Assembly: GCF_008831285.2 (NCBI RefSeq)
Contig: NC_045139.1
Coordinates: forward strand, 31,655,706 to 31,719,705
Source: Nymphaea colorata
Taxonomy: Eukaryota > Streptophyta > Magnoliopsida > Nymphaeales > Nymphaeaceae
Length of the DNA stretch: 64,000 nt
Reading direction: 5' to 3'
The notes beneath the pieces are model-generated. The model had not been told where the DNA came from. It searched no databases and was given only the letters and a program-made list of their open reading frames with translations. Made by a program: the position numbers and the translations under genes. Shown one piece after another: positions 50,001 through 63,260 of this stretch; positions within the stretch are counted from its first letter, which is position 1, and the number at the start of each line of letters is the position of its first letter.

Positions 50001-53000
50001 AGAGCAAGTCCATCAAGACATGGCTTATGCGCATATTTGAGGTTGTATTCTTAACCTTTAGGGCACTACTTTAAGTTTTCCTTTACATCTTTGCTCAAAC
50101 TGCATGTAAGCAACTGCCTGTTGCCTTCACATGCACATAAGTTTTTTCATTTCTGTGACCAAAGTGCTTATTGCCCATGTAAATGAACAGGATTGTGGTA
50201 ACAGTGATGTTGAAGGAGTTGACTCTACAAATGCATGTTATGGAGGAACTGCAGCTTTATTCAACTGTGTGAACTGGGTAGAAAGTAGCTCATGGGATGG
50301 ACGCTATGGCCTTGTAGTATGCACTGATAGTGCGGTACAAACTTTTAATCTTTTTGTGTATCTGTCAGTTAGCATTTTTGTATTCAAAAGTTAGCCACTT
50401 GATGCTCTGGGTTTTCATGCTTGGTGGCACTTTGATTCTTTAGTTTGAATGCTACCTGTAAGTGATAGAAGACAAGTTCCCCTGCGCATTTACTTGTATG
50501 ACGTATTATTGTTCATCGTTTCAAAACTCAAAAGAAAATTTGATGAAAGAAATGTTTGATATCGACTCATTCACACGTGCAAGTGAAGACTGTCAAAATG
50601 TAAATCATGATACTGTGGCTTGAAGTTATCAGAGTAGTAAATAAAAATTATAGTTGATGTAGATAAATATGAATTAGAAAAATGACATGAGGTCTTCTTC
50701 GTCGAAGTATGGCAGCTTAGCTTGCCTCAGACCCCAATGATGCTGACCATTTCATATCATACGTGTGTTCTTTATATCATAAATATGATTCACAATTAGT
50801 ATCTTCACGAACAGGCTCTTTCATGGTAATTGACTTTAGTTTTGGAACTTCTTATTTCGTTTTAAATATTTAATTTTTTGGCATTTCATTAATTTCTGTT
50901 ATTGTGTTAACCCTAGTTTTTCAGTCACTAAACTGTAAACATGAAGAGTGATGCTCACCCTCTGTTGAGATGAAATGAACTCTTAAGCTATGAAGGCAGA
51001 TAATTTCTATATGGCTTTGATGATCACTGGTTTTAACTGTTTGTTTGCTATCTAGATGTAGAGAGTAGGGAATTGTTCTGTCCTGCACATAGGCGAACAT
51101 GGTTTGAATACATTAAGGCTTGAAACAGGAGTAGGTATATGGCCTCTCCATACGTATGCTGGTACCCAAGCATGAGTATCATATCTTGGGCAGTCTCATC
51201 TGCCTCGTCCAGCAACATGAGATAATAGAGATACGCTAACGCTAATTTGGATCTGGATGGTGTAAGGCCTAAATTTTCATGCAACCTATTCTGATGAGTT
51301 TAGGTTCAGGCACAGATTCTGTTGTTTACAAAAGTGAGCACCAAATGAGCTAGCAATTTGAATATGCTCATGAGCACCACAGTTAGTAGTGCCAACCACA
51401 TAGTATTTGTAATTTTGTATGACTTCCAAGTGAAACAGTGCTTTATCATTCATGGAATGGTTAAATTTGTCATGTATATAGATTGGTGTAGTTCAATGAT
51501 ATGTTTTGCATATACAACATGTCAAATCAAATTTGTCTGTGCAGAACTGCTATTCATTGCTCAATCGCCTACTGCTTGTTAGATGCTATGTGAAAAACTG
51601 TTGACTTTCCTCTGCATCTTGCCTTTATATCGTACTCTGCACTTAACTGCAGCTTTACTTCTAGGTTTATGCAGAAGGGCCTGCGAGACCCACAGGGGGT
51701 GCTGCTGCAATTGCAATGTTGATTGGGCCCAATGCTCCTATCGCGTTTGAGAGTAAATACAGGGGAACCCACATGGCTCATGTTTATGATTTCTACAAGC
51801 CCAATCTTGCAAGTGAATACCCAGTATGCTTCTCTACCGTTCATCAGTGTATATCTAGTCAGAGTTGATTGTGATTATGCTCAAATTAATTTGTTCTTCA
51901 ACATCCTCGGATTGTTGAATCTGGCTTGCCAGGATAAAACTCTGTTAGTTTATACTGATTTTCATTTATTCTTTTCTCAGAATGGCATAATTGAAATTTC
52001 ATTTGAAAATACTTTGTCCTTGGCACCCATCTTTATTTTTGGTTTCCCAAATGCTTTACTGGAGAACATTATGGAACCTTTAGTAGTAAACAAGACTAAA
52101 CTGCATGATTGGATTTAGAGCTGGCTGCTTTTATTTATGTTTTGTTCACTCATATAGGACCTGCTCTGATCTACTAAGTGGCATTTTCATTTTCTTGGCA
52201 CATATATATTTCACTTGTTGATTTATCATTTCTGATATGCAAAAACTCTCTTATTGTTCTTCAGTTCTATTAGTCTTGTCGTCAAACCTCATTTGATGTT
52301 TTATTCTCAATAAAAGGAAGAAGCTAATTTGTCGAATATACCTCTATTCATGACAACTAATTTTCTGCTTGATGCCTTTAGTTTGGCTGATAGTATGCTG
52401 CTTAAGCTTTTGAACAAGCTCTTGTGTTGAGCCAAATAAAATTTGCTGACTCATATAAGGTGGAGAAATATAGTATTAGAAAGTCAAATTTTTGCTATCT
52501 ATTAATCGCAGACTGAATTTTAGGGATTTTAATGTGTCATGGACAAGTCAAGGCGATGCATTTGTGGTCACTGACCAGGCAGACACATGTACATAGTCCC
52601 CGATGCTGTTGAACATTCACAAGGCACAACACCAAGTCACCTGATCTGCAATCTAGCAGCCCTCATGAGATAGAAGTGTAACATCAGCATAATCCAATGA
52701 AAGATGCTGGGATTTAGGATCCCCACCCTTTTATTGCAAAGGAATTATATATATGAGAAAGAACAATGCATCAGCACAACCGAAAAGAAAACAGCGGCAC
52801 AACATCAGCATATTCAAGCACACTAATTCTAATAAGAAAAAGGTTTTTTTACTGCACAGACCACACTGCTGTATTTCTCAAACATTAATTGATCTTTTTT
52901 CCTTATTCTGGTTTTTCCAGATAAATGTGTGTGCTTTTGGAAGTTTTGTTGATTTTTCTTTCTTGAGCTAATTATAAAAGGTGATTCTTTGAAGTAACTT

Positions 53001-56000
53001 AGAATTTTGATTTTGTTATCAACCCATGCTGGTTATTGGTAGCTGTAGGCCCTTGAGAGGCCCTGGTCAACCTGGTTGTGATTTGAAAAATAATTCAGAA
53101 ATTTAACTTAGGATTTTGAACGATAACTTAAGAAATTTCTTATTGGTATTAGCAACTTCAATCTTTGCTTTACAAATGTTTTATACTAGCCGAGATAGAT
53201 TTATGAGTTTTAGGCTTTTAGCTAATAGCTTGTTTGAAGTTTTGAACAGTATGGATTGACAATAGAACCTCGTGAGGGAATGACTGGTTTATCTAACTTA
53301 TTCTGATGCTTATGAATATAATTTTCTCTAGTGGAAATGTATATGGAAATTGGAATATGTACAATGAATGAATTTAGTTTTGTAGAGTCATCCCTTTGAA
53401 ATATAATCACACTTTTCTGTTCTATCTTTTGTTGTTGGTGAAGCTTTCCTTGCATGTACATTTTTTTTTAACTTGATATACGTTTTATATTGTTATTTGT
53501 TTAGGCATACTATGTTGCTTCTTCCTGTGTAGGTTGTGGATGGGAAGCTTTCACAGACTTGCTACCTTATGGCAGTAGACTCTTGCTATAAAAGATTTTG
53601 CAGCAAGTATGATAATTGATAGGATCTATTGGACGTTTCATTTCTTAGTTTCTCGCCTCATTTTCGAACTATGATCATCTTGTTGCTTATAATTTTTTTT
53701 CAGATACGAGAAATTTGAAGGGAAACAGTTCTCTGTTCTTGATGCAGATTACGTAGCCTTCCATTCTCCCTACAACAAGGTATTTTGTTGTTAACTTATA
53801 TGATATTTCTTTGTAGCTTGTTCATTTTTTATCTGTTAAGTTTCCGAGCTTGTATAAATTAGTGGTAAAATATTGATGCAGCTTGTGCAGAAAAGCTTTG
53901 CCCGACTTGTTTTCAATGACTACTTGCGGAATGCCAGGTTCGAACCATGTGTACATAAGCCTTTTATTATGCATCCAGTTTTCATTACCTATGGGTTGAA
54001 ATGGATGATATAGTCTATGTGGTTATATATGCTTAATTAGTAGGTGGTGTTGCGGCCTGCCTTTGTAGACATTTTTTCCTGCCCTACTGCATATATTTAT
54101 GCAGTTTGCATTGCTCGGTAATTTTTTGCTTTCCTGTAGGTCATAACTACTCTACTGTGATACATGAGAGTTGTTAAAATATAAATCCTTCACCAGCACG
54201 TTGAAGAGGAGTCTCTTAGGATTCCACCTCCTTGTAGAATGTGTTAAGATATTTAATGTCCTTGTAACATGTGAAGAGTCTCCTAGGATTCTATGTTGTA
54301 GTTAATATCCTTGTTATATGTGAAGTCTCTTAGGTTTCTATGATGTAATTAATGTCCTTGGAGCTTGTGAAATCTCCTAGGATTCTACGATTGGAGACTC
54401 TTAGAATTCTGGAAATGGGATTATAAATAGAGGCCGTGCAAACCATTTTGGCTACGGCTTCTTCTCCTCAGTTTCTTCTTGTTTTCATTCTCTCTTTCCC
54501 TCTCTCTCTCTCTCCCTCTCTCTCTCTCTATCTCTATCTTCCTGCGTGAGTGCTGTTTTCTGGTTACAGATATTGGTGCTAGATTTCTATCATGGTATCA
54601 GAGCGCCAGGTTACGTTATCTCTACCAAACGAAATGCCCAAACAGGTCTGATCTGGTTAGAACTCTTTTCTCATCTTGTCTCTATCCTGAATTTACTTTT
54701 TTCTTGCGCAATTCTTGTTCCTTTTTCTTCTTGCTTACCCAAGGACACATCTTGTTATATCGTGTCTTCTTTCCCTCTCATCTTCTACCTATATACCATT
54801 CCTTTCTGCTGTCATGGAAAACCTTTCGCATTCTAGCATGTCCTCAAGTTTTCTTCCTCACCTTATTACCGAAAAACTCAACCATGAGAATTATCTGATC
54901 TGGAAAAGGCAAATCATGCCTTTCATAAGAAGTCATGGCCTCTTTGGACATCTCGATGGTTCAACAAAGGCTCCACCAATATCCGTCTTACAGGAAATAA
55001 AAAATGAGGCAGGAGAAGTTATTGCTGTTCATGAAGACAACAATCCTGAACATGCTATGTGGATGAGACGTGATCAAAGTCTGGTTGCGTATATTTTGTC
55101 CACTTTATCTCAACAAGTGTTACTTTCAGTTTCTGATGATTGTACTGCAGAAGAATTATGGGAAACCCTTGCTGATACCTTTTCCCAAATATCAGAAGCT
55201 TGAATTATGTACTTAAAGAAAGAATTTCAGAATTTGAGCAAAGGTTCAACGTCTATCATGGATTATTTGGGGCGTATTAAGGCCGTCGCAGACCAACTTA
55301 CTGCCTCAGGGAATAACATTTCTGATAAGGAAAAGGTGCAGCAAACCTTGAATGGACTTGGGCATGATTATCATGCTTTTATTACAGCTCTTGAGGTCCT
55401 TCCTGTTCTGCCTTCCTTCAACGAACTACAAGGTAAACTTCTCCAACATGAAATGAATATGAAAAGAGTCATTGAAAGGACTGATCAAGGGAACTCCCAA
55501 AATGTATTGGCTATGAATGTAAAGTTTGGTAAGAGCCATGGGAACTCCAACCATGGTGGTCGTGGCATTCTACCAACACCACATAACCAAGGTATGTCTC
55601 CTTTGGACACTTCAAGAAAAATACCAATTTGTTTTCAGTGCAACAAGAAAGGACACATGAAGGCACAATGTTGGTTTAATCCTCAAAATAAAAACAAAGG
55701 GGTAAGCCATGATTATAAACAAGGAGGACAAAGTTCTAAATCCACCGCTGAAGATATGCAACAGCTATTGATGACCGCATTCTCAAAGATGACTATAAAG
55801 CAAAATGAGCAAGGAGAATGGTTCTTGGATTCAGGTGCAGCTACCCATGTGACAGGAAATGCAGGTAAATTGACTAACTTATCCCCTCATTACGGTAGAA
55901 GTTGCATTATAACAGGTGATGGAAAATCTCATCCTATTACACATATTGGAAATGCACATATTCCATTGTCATCCTCGTCTTTATCACTGTCTAATGTTGT

Positions 56001-59000
56001 TCTTGCTCCCAATATCAAAAAGAACATCATATCCATTTCTAAACTCATTGATGATACAAGCTCTTCTGTTGAATTCACACCTTCTTCTGTCTATGTCAAG
56101 GACCTCCAAACGAAGAAAATGTTCGCTAGAGGGGAGCGTCAAGGGAATATGTACGTCCTCAAGGAATGTCTACCCAAGGATTCATCCACTTTTGATATAG
56201 GATTGAAGACATTTTCTCTTTCTCATAATGCGTCATCAGTGCCAAGTTCTTGCCATTTTCAATCAAAAGTAAGGGGCCCTAACCAATTTTTGGAGTCTGA
56301 TTTGTGGCATAGTCGGCTAGGACACTGTGGTCGACATTTCATTGAAAAACTTGTCACAGATAGTCTCATTCCAAGATCAAGTTTACCTCTTACTTCAAGT
56401 GTCAAAAAATGTTAAGTTGTGGACTTTGTAAGAGTCATGTTTTACCTTTCCATAATATAAATCAAAGGGCTTCCAAACCTTTTGAAACTATTTTTTCTGA
56501 TGTATGGGGGCCAGCCCCTATTGATTCCATGTCTGGGTCAAGATATTATGTCTTATTCATTGACTCTTACTCACGTTTCACCTGGATTTACTTCATGAAA
56601 CACAAATCAGAAGTACCTCACATATTTCGAAACTTCTATGCCATGATTCAAACTAAATTTTCATCCAATGTGGTGCATTTTCAATGTGATGGAGGGGGAG
56701 AATATTCCTCGCTTGATTTTATTGAATTTCTACGTGAAAAAGGGATAACTAGACAAATTTCCTGCCCTTACACACCACAACAAAATGGTGTAGTTGAGCG
56801 GAAACATCGACATATAGTTGAAAGCGCCATGAGCATGATGCATGATACTAATGTGCCCATTTCCTTGTGGACTGAAGCCTTCCATACTGCTGTATACATA
56901 ATAAATTGTTTGCCTATGACACTCTTGATGTCTAAATCGCCATATTTTACACTCTTAGGCAAACAACCTGATTACAAGAACTTGAAGGTTTTTGGTTGTG
57001 TATGCTATGTTCACGTTGATACTGCCTTGAGGAACAAGTTTCAAGACAAAGCTATTCAATGTAGATTCGTTGGATATGCTGATGAATATAAAGGTTTTCG
57101 ATGCTATGATCCAACAACTAAACGTATCAAAACTTCAAGAAATGTCATTTTTGATGAACATAGTTTTGATAATACAAATGAAATGCCTATGACCATTGAA
57201 TCTTATGATCCCTGGACCAGTACACAGTTATTTAATGCAGATCCTGTTATAGAAAATGATGTGCCTCAAAGTGAAGATTCAGAGAGAGCAATACAACCGT
57301 CGGATATGGCTCAAAGTGAAAATCAAGAAGATCCAACACAGTCATCAAGTCATCATGAAAACAATAATGAAGAACAGAGCAACGATGCACATCGGTATTC
57401 GGGTCTTATCTACAGTCGACGACTAAGGGACAGAGATGCTCACAGTGAAGAAGACAACATGCCCCACCTTAGAAGATCCCAACGCATTCGTCATCCCATT
57501 CACAGGTGGGTTAGCTATGATTCTTTATCACTTGATTTTCAGTTATTCATGGCAAAAGTTGGCAAGGAGGAAGAACCTACTTCATTTGATCAAGCATCAA
57601 AATCACATCATTGGAGAAAGGCTATGAAAGAAGAAATGGATGCCTTGCATGAATGTGGAACATGGGAGATCGTTCCGAGGCCACACGAAAAGAACGTAGT
57701 GGGCTCCAAATGGGTATACAAAATTAAATACAAACCTGACGGCAGCATAGAAAGACACAAAGCAAGGTTAGTAGCAAAAGGGTTTACACAACAATATGGA
57801 GAAGATTATGATGAGACATTCAGTCCTGTGATCAAAATGGGAACAATTCGCGTGATTATATCATTGGCAGTTGAATATGGATGGAGACTACATCAAATGG
57901 ACGTGAAGAATGCTTTTCTTCATGGTGATTTAAGGGAGGAAGTATATATGGAACAACCTCCAGGATACACGAAAGGAGACTCTCATGCATGGGTTTGCAA
58001 ACTAAGAAAATCTATTTATGGACTTAAGAATGTGGTTTTCGGAGATGTCCTCTAGATCACTCTCTTTTCATTTATCGAAAGGAAAACATATTTACTTTAC
58101 TTCTTATATATGTTGATGATATTGTTATCACAGGCAATTCAGAAAAACACATAGAAGAAGCTAAAGTTTTGATGATGCAAAACTTCAAAATGAAAGAGCT
58201 TGGTGATTTACGATTCTTTCTTGGAGTGGAGATTGATAGGGACAATAATCGCCTCACATTGACACAACAGAAATACACGTTGGATCTGCTGAAAAAGTCA
58301 GGTATGTCTGATTGTAAGCCTGTTGGAACTCCTAGTGTTCTAAATCAAAGACTAAGTGCTCAAGATGGGGAGTTATATGAAGATCCTACGCAATATCGAA
58401 GTATTGTTGGGGCACTTCAATATCTTACATTTACTAGACCAGATATTATATATGCTGTGAATCAAGTATCTCAATTTATGCATGCACCTAAAGATACTCA
58501 CATGGATGCTGTCAAAAGAATATTAAGATATCTTAAAGGGACAGCAGGAGATGGCTTAGTTTATGGTAAGAGTGAAAATATAACTACTGGACATCAACTT
58601 ATGACATTCACAGATGCAGATTGGGCTGGAGATCCCGATCAAAGAAAGTCCATTTCTGGTTTTTGTATTTTCATTGGACGTAATCTTGTGTTTTGGAGTT
58701 GTCGAAAGCAAAAGGCAGTAGCAAGATCCAGCACTGAAGCTGAATACAGATGCATGGCTGCAGGTACTGCTGAAGTTACATGGGTTAGACATTTGCTAGA
58801 AGACATTGGAGAAAAGATTAAAACATCAATGTTAATGTGCGATAATCAAAGCGCTATTAACATTGCCTTTAATCCCGTACAACATGGTCGAACAAAGCAC
58901 ATTGAGATTGATCAACACTTTGTTAGACAAAAGGTGGAAGACAAGGAGATTCAGCCTATTTATGTTCGTACAGATGAACAAGTTGCAGACTTATTTACAA

Positions 59001-61710
59001 AAGGATTAACAAAGGAACGATTCTGGTTTCTAAAAGGCAAGTTGTACATGGTGCAAAACCATGCACAACTTGAGGGAGGGTGTTAAAATATAAATCCTTC
59101 ACCAGCACGTTGAAGAGGAGTCTCTTAGGATTCCACCTCCTTGTAGAATGTGTTAAGATATTTAATGTCCTTGTAACATGTGAAGAGTCTCCTAGGATTC
59201 TATGTTGTAGTTAATATCCTTGTTATATGTGAAGTCTCTTAGGTTTCTATGATGTAATTAATGTCCTTGGAGCTTGTGAAATCTCCTAGGATTCTACGAT
59301 TGGAGACTCTTAGAATTCTGGAAATGGGATTATAAATAGAGGTCGTGCAAACCATTTTGGCTACGGCTTCTTCTCCTCAGTTTCTTCTTGTTTTCATTCT
59401 CTCTTTCCCTCTCTCTCTCTCTCCCTCTCTCTCTCTCTATCTCTATCTTCCTGCGTGAGTGCTGTTTTCTGGTTACAGATATTGGTGCTAGATTTCTATC
59501 AAGAGTTAGTCAAAACAACAAGATCTTGGAAAAAAGAAATTCGGAACATTGTTCACTTGAATTATCATTTGATTTTATCCTGAGTTTGGTTTCATGCACT
59601 TGAATATGTGGGGTTGCCGATTAGTTCCTAAATTTTATTTTCCTTTAAAGTATCCTGGAACTCTTAAATATGTGTGTATTTCCATTTCGGGATCTCTTAA
59701 TATGTATCCTTGCCGAGAACTTCCCAACCGATACTTTTTCTTCTCTTAAGGCAGCCCCAAGTTATTGGCAGAATCTACTTAAATTTCTCCATGGATATCC
59801 CCTTGTTGAGAAATTCTTGAATGATGCCTTTAGCAGAGAATTCGAATGTCAAATGTGGCCTTTAATGTTTTTTTTTTTAATTGTGCTGCAAAATGTAGTA
59901 TTAGACTGCATTATTAAGTTCATTCTTCTTCATCTATTCATAGGTCTGTGGGGGAGGATGCGAAGGCAAAATTGGCACCATTTTTAGCTCTGAATGGTGA
60001 TGAGAGTTATCAAAACCGTGATCTTGAAAAGGTTTTTTTTTAACCTTTATAAGTTTATAGACTTTAAGACTGTGTGGGGCTGAACTCCATCCATGGCTCT
60101 ACTATTTGTCACGTTTGTGTTTTTTTTTTTTTTCCCAGAGATCACATTGATAGTCATAGTTTCATTTATCTGTACTAAATTGATATCCTTCCATGTTGCC
60201 TTTTAGGTATCTCAACAAGTGGCCAAACAACTATATGATATGAAAGTGCAACCATCAACCTTGTTACCAAAGCAAGTTGGCAACATGTATACTGCATCTA
60301 TTTATGCAGCTTTTGCATCTATTATTCATAACAAGCACAAATCCTTGGTAAATCTTTTGTTTGACTCTCTCTCTTCTTGGACATGAATGCAGTGTGCTTA
60401 CAATTGGTTAACTAATTGCAATATCTACAGGAAGGGCAAAGAGTCTTGATGTTCTCCTATGGCAGTGGTCTTGCTTCAACCATGTTCTCCTTGAAATTAC
60501 ATGATGGTGAACTTCCTTTCAGTTTATCAAACATTGCCAATGTGCTTGGTCTCTCCAAAAAGCTGGAGTCCAGACATGTGGTATGTCCATCACTTGTTTG
60601 TCTATTGGGGCGTTCATTTTTTCATACTTGTTCATCACTGCAATTTTAAAGATGATTTTGGTAACTTCTTTTTTTCTGATTCTGAATGTGGTCTGAGATT
60701 GGTCAAGAAATGAATGGGCTGTCTGACAAGCAATGAGTTGGGTTCTTCTTAGTCATGTAGAACTATCTGCATACATTTCGTCATGCTAATTTTCCTTAGT
60801 GGTAGCATACCCTTTGAAGTTTTGGTTGAGTACATAACTGGTTCGTCAACTTCATTTTTTCCTGAATCTATGTATTCCCTTGTTACATTCGTATTTTAGT
60901 ACTTTGTTGTTGGTTATAAACCTAAGCAAGCAGAATTGTTCCACGTGCTGGACAAGTCGGTTGTCAACTTAGGCTTTCTTGCAAAACCGACATAATTGAA
61001 ATAAGTTAGATTTCATCCTTGGTTTGGTTCTTCTCTGTAAAAGCACCAGGAATTGTCAGTTCTCAGCAAGTATGAGTGCCATCACTCCATCCCGTATTTC
61101 AAATTGGAAGCAAAAATTTGAGAAGGGCTTTTGGTCAAGTGCGTCTTTCAGAAAACCAGCCTTTCTCAAAAGTTTATGGACGGACATTCTACCACCATAA
61201 ATTTTGTCTGTATCAGGCCATAATATTATGTTATTCTTGCTCTGCCCCCATTCCTGTGGAGCCTATTCTAGTCTTGTTCAATAGTCCGTACATGGATTTT
61301 TCTGCTTTATAGTGCACATATTTGCTTGGGTACACAATTTGCCTCGCTGCACCATAAAACACAGCCACATCTACACTTGGTAATATTTCCTTGTTTTCAT
61401 GTTTAATTTGTCTTGCTTGTCTAGAAATTTGATGTTCTTAACTGCCTCTTTTGTTGCTATTCTTCTTTTTTTCTTTTATCTTGGGGGCCAGTTTTCACCA
61501 GAAAATTTTGTTGAAAATATGCATCTGATGGAACACCGATATGGAGGTAAAGGATTTGTTACGGGTGGCGACAAGAACTTGTTGTCCAATGGAACATTCT
61601 ACCTAACGGAGGTCGATTCTGCGTACCGGAGGTTTTACGCCAAGAAGTCGGAAACTGGGGTTGCAAATGGAACGACCATCCATGAAAATGGCATTGCCAA
61701 TGGTCACTGA
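47030..61710 (+). CDS. HMGS: Hydroxymethylglutaryl-CoA synthase
   Basis: Condenses acetyl-CoA and acetoacetyl-CoA to HMG-CoA, second step of the cytosolic mevalonate pathway to sterols and sesquiterpenes. Exons: 47030-47101, 47347-47453, 49909-50041, 50191-50334, 51665-51823, 53533-53606, 53704-53779, 53882-53937, 59944-60031, 60207-60347, 60431-60580, 61492-61710; 472 residues, the usual plant length. Catalytic Glu86 (EVGSET), Cys120 ([12 protein letters not shown]) and His250 (FHSPYNK) are present; FSYGSG holds Ser362, matching Ser359 of Brassica juncea HMGS. N-terminus [18 protein letters not shown]; tail ANGH. Intron 1 appears to start with GC rather than GT (CAG/GCAGCA). Intron 8 contains a complete Ty1/copia insertion in the same orientation. 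At the exon 8/9 junction the codon becomes AGG (Arg), where relatives have Ser. All other splice sites are GT/AG. Confidence 0.95.
54172..54592 (+). repeat. Left LTR
   Basis: 421 bp, TG...CA. Contains a TATA box TATAAATA at 54422-54429 and a CT-rich tract (54485-54540). U3 has about three tandem 47-49-bp units starting near 54254, 54303 and 54350, each with TAAT(G/A)TCCTTG and TCTC(C/T)TAGG(A/T)TTCTA. Differs from the right LTR at one site by my reading (C at 54434). Confidence 0.95.
54814..59086 (+). pseudogene. Broken copia gag-pol polyprotein gene
   Basis: Start at 54814 ([10 protein letters not shown]). Visible parts: gag domain ([15 protein letters not shown]), zinc knuckle [14 protein letters not shown], protease [10 protein letters not shown], pre-integrase [10 protein letters not shown], integrase with [18 protein letters not shown] and [11 protein letters not shown], reverse transcriptase ([21 protein letters not shown]), RNase H ([20 protein letters not shown]) and end near LEGGC. 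Three breaks: a TGA at 55201-55203 in gag where relatives have Arg; a frame change near the A6 run at 56405-56412, between the pre-integrase and integrase parts; and a small deletion with frame change near 58030 in reverse transcriptase, removing the segment after YGLK. It cannot make a full polyprotein by itself. Confidence 0.9.
59081..59501 (+). repeat. Right LTR
   Basis: 421 bp, identical to the left LTR except T at 59343. Followed by the target duplication AGAGT. Confidence 0.95.
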
Positions 61711-62060
61711 ACCACCCTTGGTCTACAGTTGGCTGTGTGGAGGTACTAGTTTGCTCATGTATGTTTTAGAGAGGTTGTTTTAGAGAGGTTGTAGCTCAAG
61801 CTGATAATATATTTTTTTTTTCAAACATGTCGCTGAACTGCTCCAAAATATCAAACTAATTTATGTTAACATGGGACCTTCTTATCTTCTGATTAGTGAG
61901 AGTGGTTTACTCTTTGTTCCTCTTGTTCTTTTCCTTTTTCTTTTTTGGTTGGGGAGATCATGAAACCTTTCGAATTCCCTAGACGGTGGAGGTTCATGTT
62001 TGTTGGTTCTTTGCATAGCTCCTTTTAGATGAAGCTCTCACCTTCGAATCACAATGCAAA

Positions 62061-62066
62061 AATAAA
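62061..62066 (+). terminator. Candidate poly(A) signal of HMGS
   Basis: AATAAA about 350 bp after the stop codon. The intervening 3' UTR has no other clear signal. Confidence 0.4.
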
Positions 62067-62699
62067 ATATGGCGGAATGCTGAAAAATGGATTGTTCCAT
62101 GTTATATGTAGAGTGTTTGTTTGCGCCCATATGAGGTCATTTAATAAGAAGAACATTGTGTTATAATTCATTATTTAAAGAAACATAGTATGATTATGAA
62201 TATCATTTCGAGATTCAATAATCAAACACTGAACATAATCGTACTAGAACGGTGTTTTCGAAGCAGGCAAGGACAAAGTTCTTATCAAACCCTTCTTACC
62301 ATGCCACACGACAAGGCCACGACATTCTGCCCTTCTCTTGGATGCGGTGGGACTTTGGAGTTTACTAAACAAAAACTTAGAAGCGAAATTCTTGTAATCG
62401 GAGAAAAAAGATCCGCAGCTCTTTTCAACCTCACTTTCAACGATAATTTACTTTAAGTTTCTATTCGATAACTTTTGTTATGAAAAATACAGAAACCAGT
62501 TTTAGAATTAAAATGTTTCGAAGCCTGAATACTACACTACATACTTTAATTTGGGACTTGCTCTTGTCAGCATTTATAGTCCAAAAGAAGTAATGAACCA
62601 GACCTCTTAAATGTGAACCTCCTTACAGCACATTTATCCCATAACAAATTCGATTTTATATTCTGTAGAGTAATTTTTCTTTTAATTACTAATTAAAAA

Positions 62700-63260
62700 A
62701 AGCTTAAAAAAAAAGAAAAGAAAAAAAGAACAGCGGAGCGTTGCTGCGGGCCCCGCAGCAGAGAGTGGCCCCCACGAGCCAACTATAAACCGGCCTCTCC
62801 GTGTGGGCCCCAGGAAAGGAGGGGAAACGATGGGGGACCAGGAGCAACGCGTGGGAGGGTAAAACGCAAAGGCCGAACCGAAGGAGACGACGTTTAGTTT
62901 AAACGAGGGGGGTCCGGCCGCTAGCCTGGCCTGGCTCCCTTTTTTTTTTTCGTGGATATGTTGTGGGACCCAGAAGGTGGGGCCCTTTGGGAAAGCCCCT
63001 CCAATCAGCGAGTCACGTGACTGCAAAATGGCCAACCCCCAACCCCCCCCTTCTTTCCTCTGTGGTCCCCACATACTTCCCCCACCCGACCAGACCCAGC
63101 ACGGGCAAAAGCTGGGCCCCACCCCTTCCAACCCCGCTTTTCCACAACGTACACCACCCCCGAGGCCCCACCTTATTCCCGTCCGTCCATCCAATCATCA
63201 CCCGCCGCGTGTCGGCTCGCGCTCTCTCGGACCCCATCTAACCGCTCCCACGCGCACTGC
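62700..63260. promoter_or_regulatory. GC-rich block with clustered TCP-type motifs
   Basis: A sharp GC-rich island in AT-rich surroundings. Matches to GTGGGNCC on either strand: 62803-62810, 62963-62970, 62977-62984, 63115-63122, 63164-63171; one GTGGTCCC at 63062-63069. GTGGGNCC is the class I TCP consensus and GTGGNCCC the class II. Long open frames on both strands are composition artefacts. It could be a promoter of an unannotated transcript. Confidence 0.4.

Larger units (their letters stand above)
54167..59506 (+). mobile_element. Ty1/copia LTR retrotransposon in HMGS intron 8 (with target duplication)
   Basis: Two 421-bp LTRs (54172-54592 and 59081-59501) starting TGTTA and ending ATCA bound a 5.3-kb element. 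The 5-bp target duplication AGAGT lies at 54167-54171 and 59502-59506. The primer-binding site TGGTATCAGAGC directly follows the left LTR (54593), matching initiator Met tRNA use. A purine tract TTGAGGGAGGG precedes the right LTR. Gag, protease, integrase, reverse transcriptase and RNase H appear in that order, the copia order. It shares HMGS orientation, so its LTRs could offer cryptic promoters or poly(A) sites inside the host transcript. Confidence 0.96.

Noticed and set aside
54479..54898. 139-codon frame starting in the left LTR
   Set aside because: Covers the CT run, primer-binding site and gag start in another frame; no coding features of its own.
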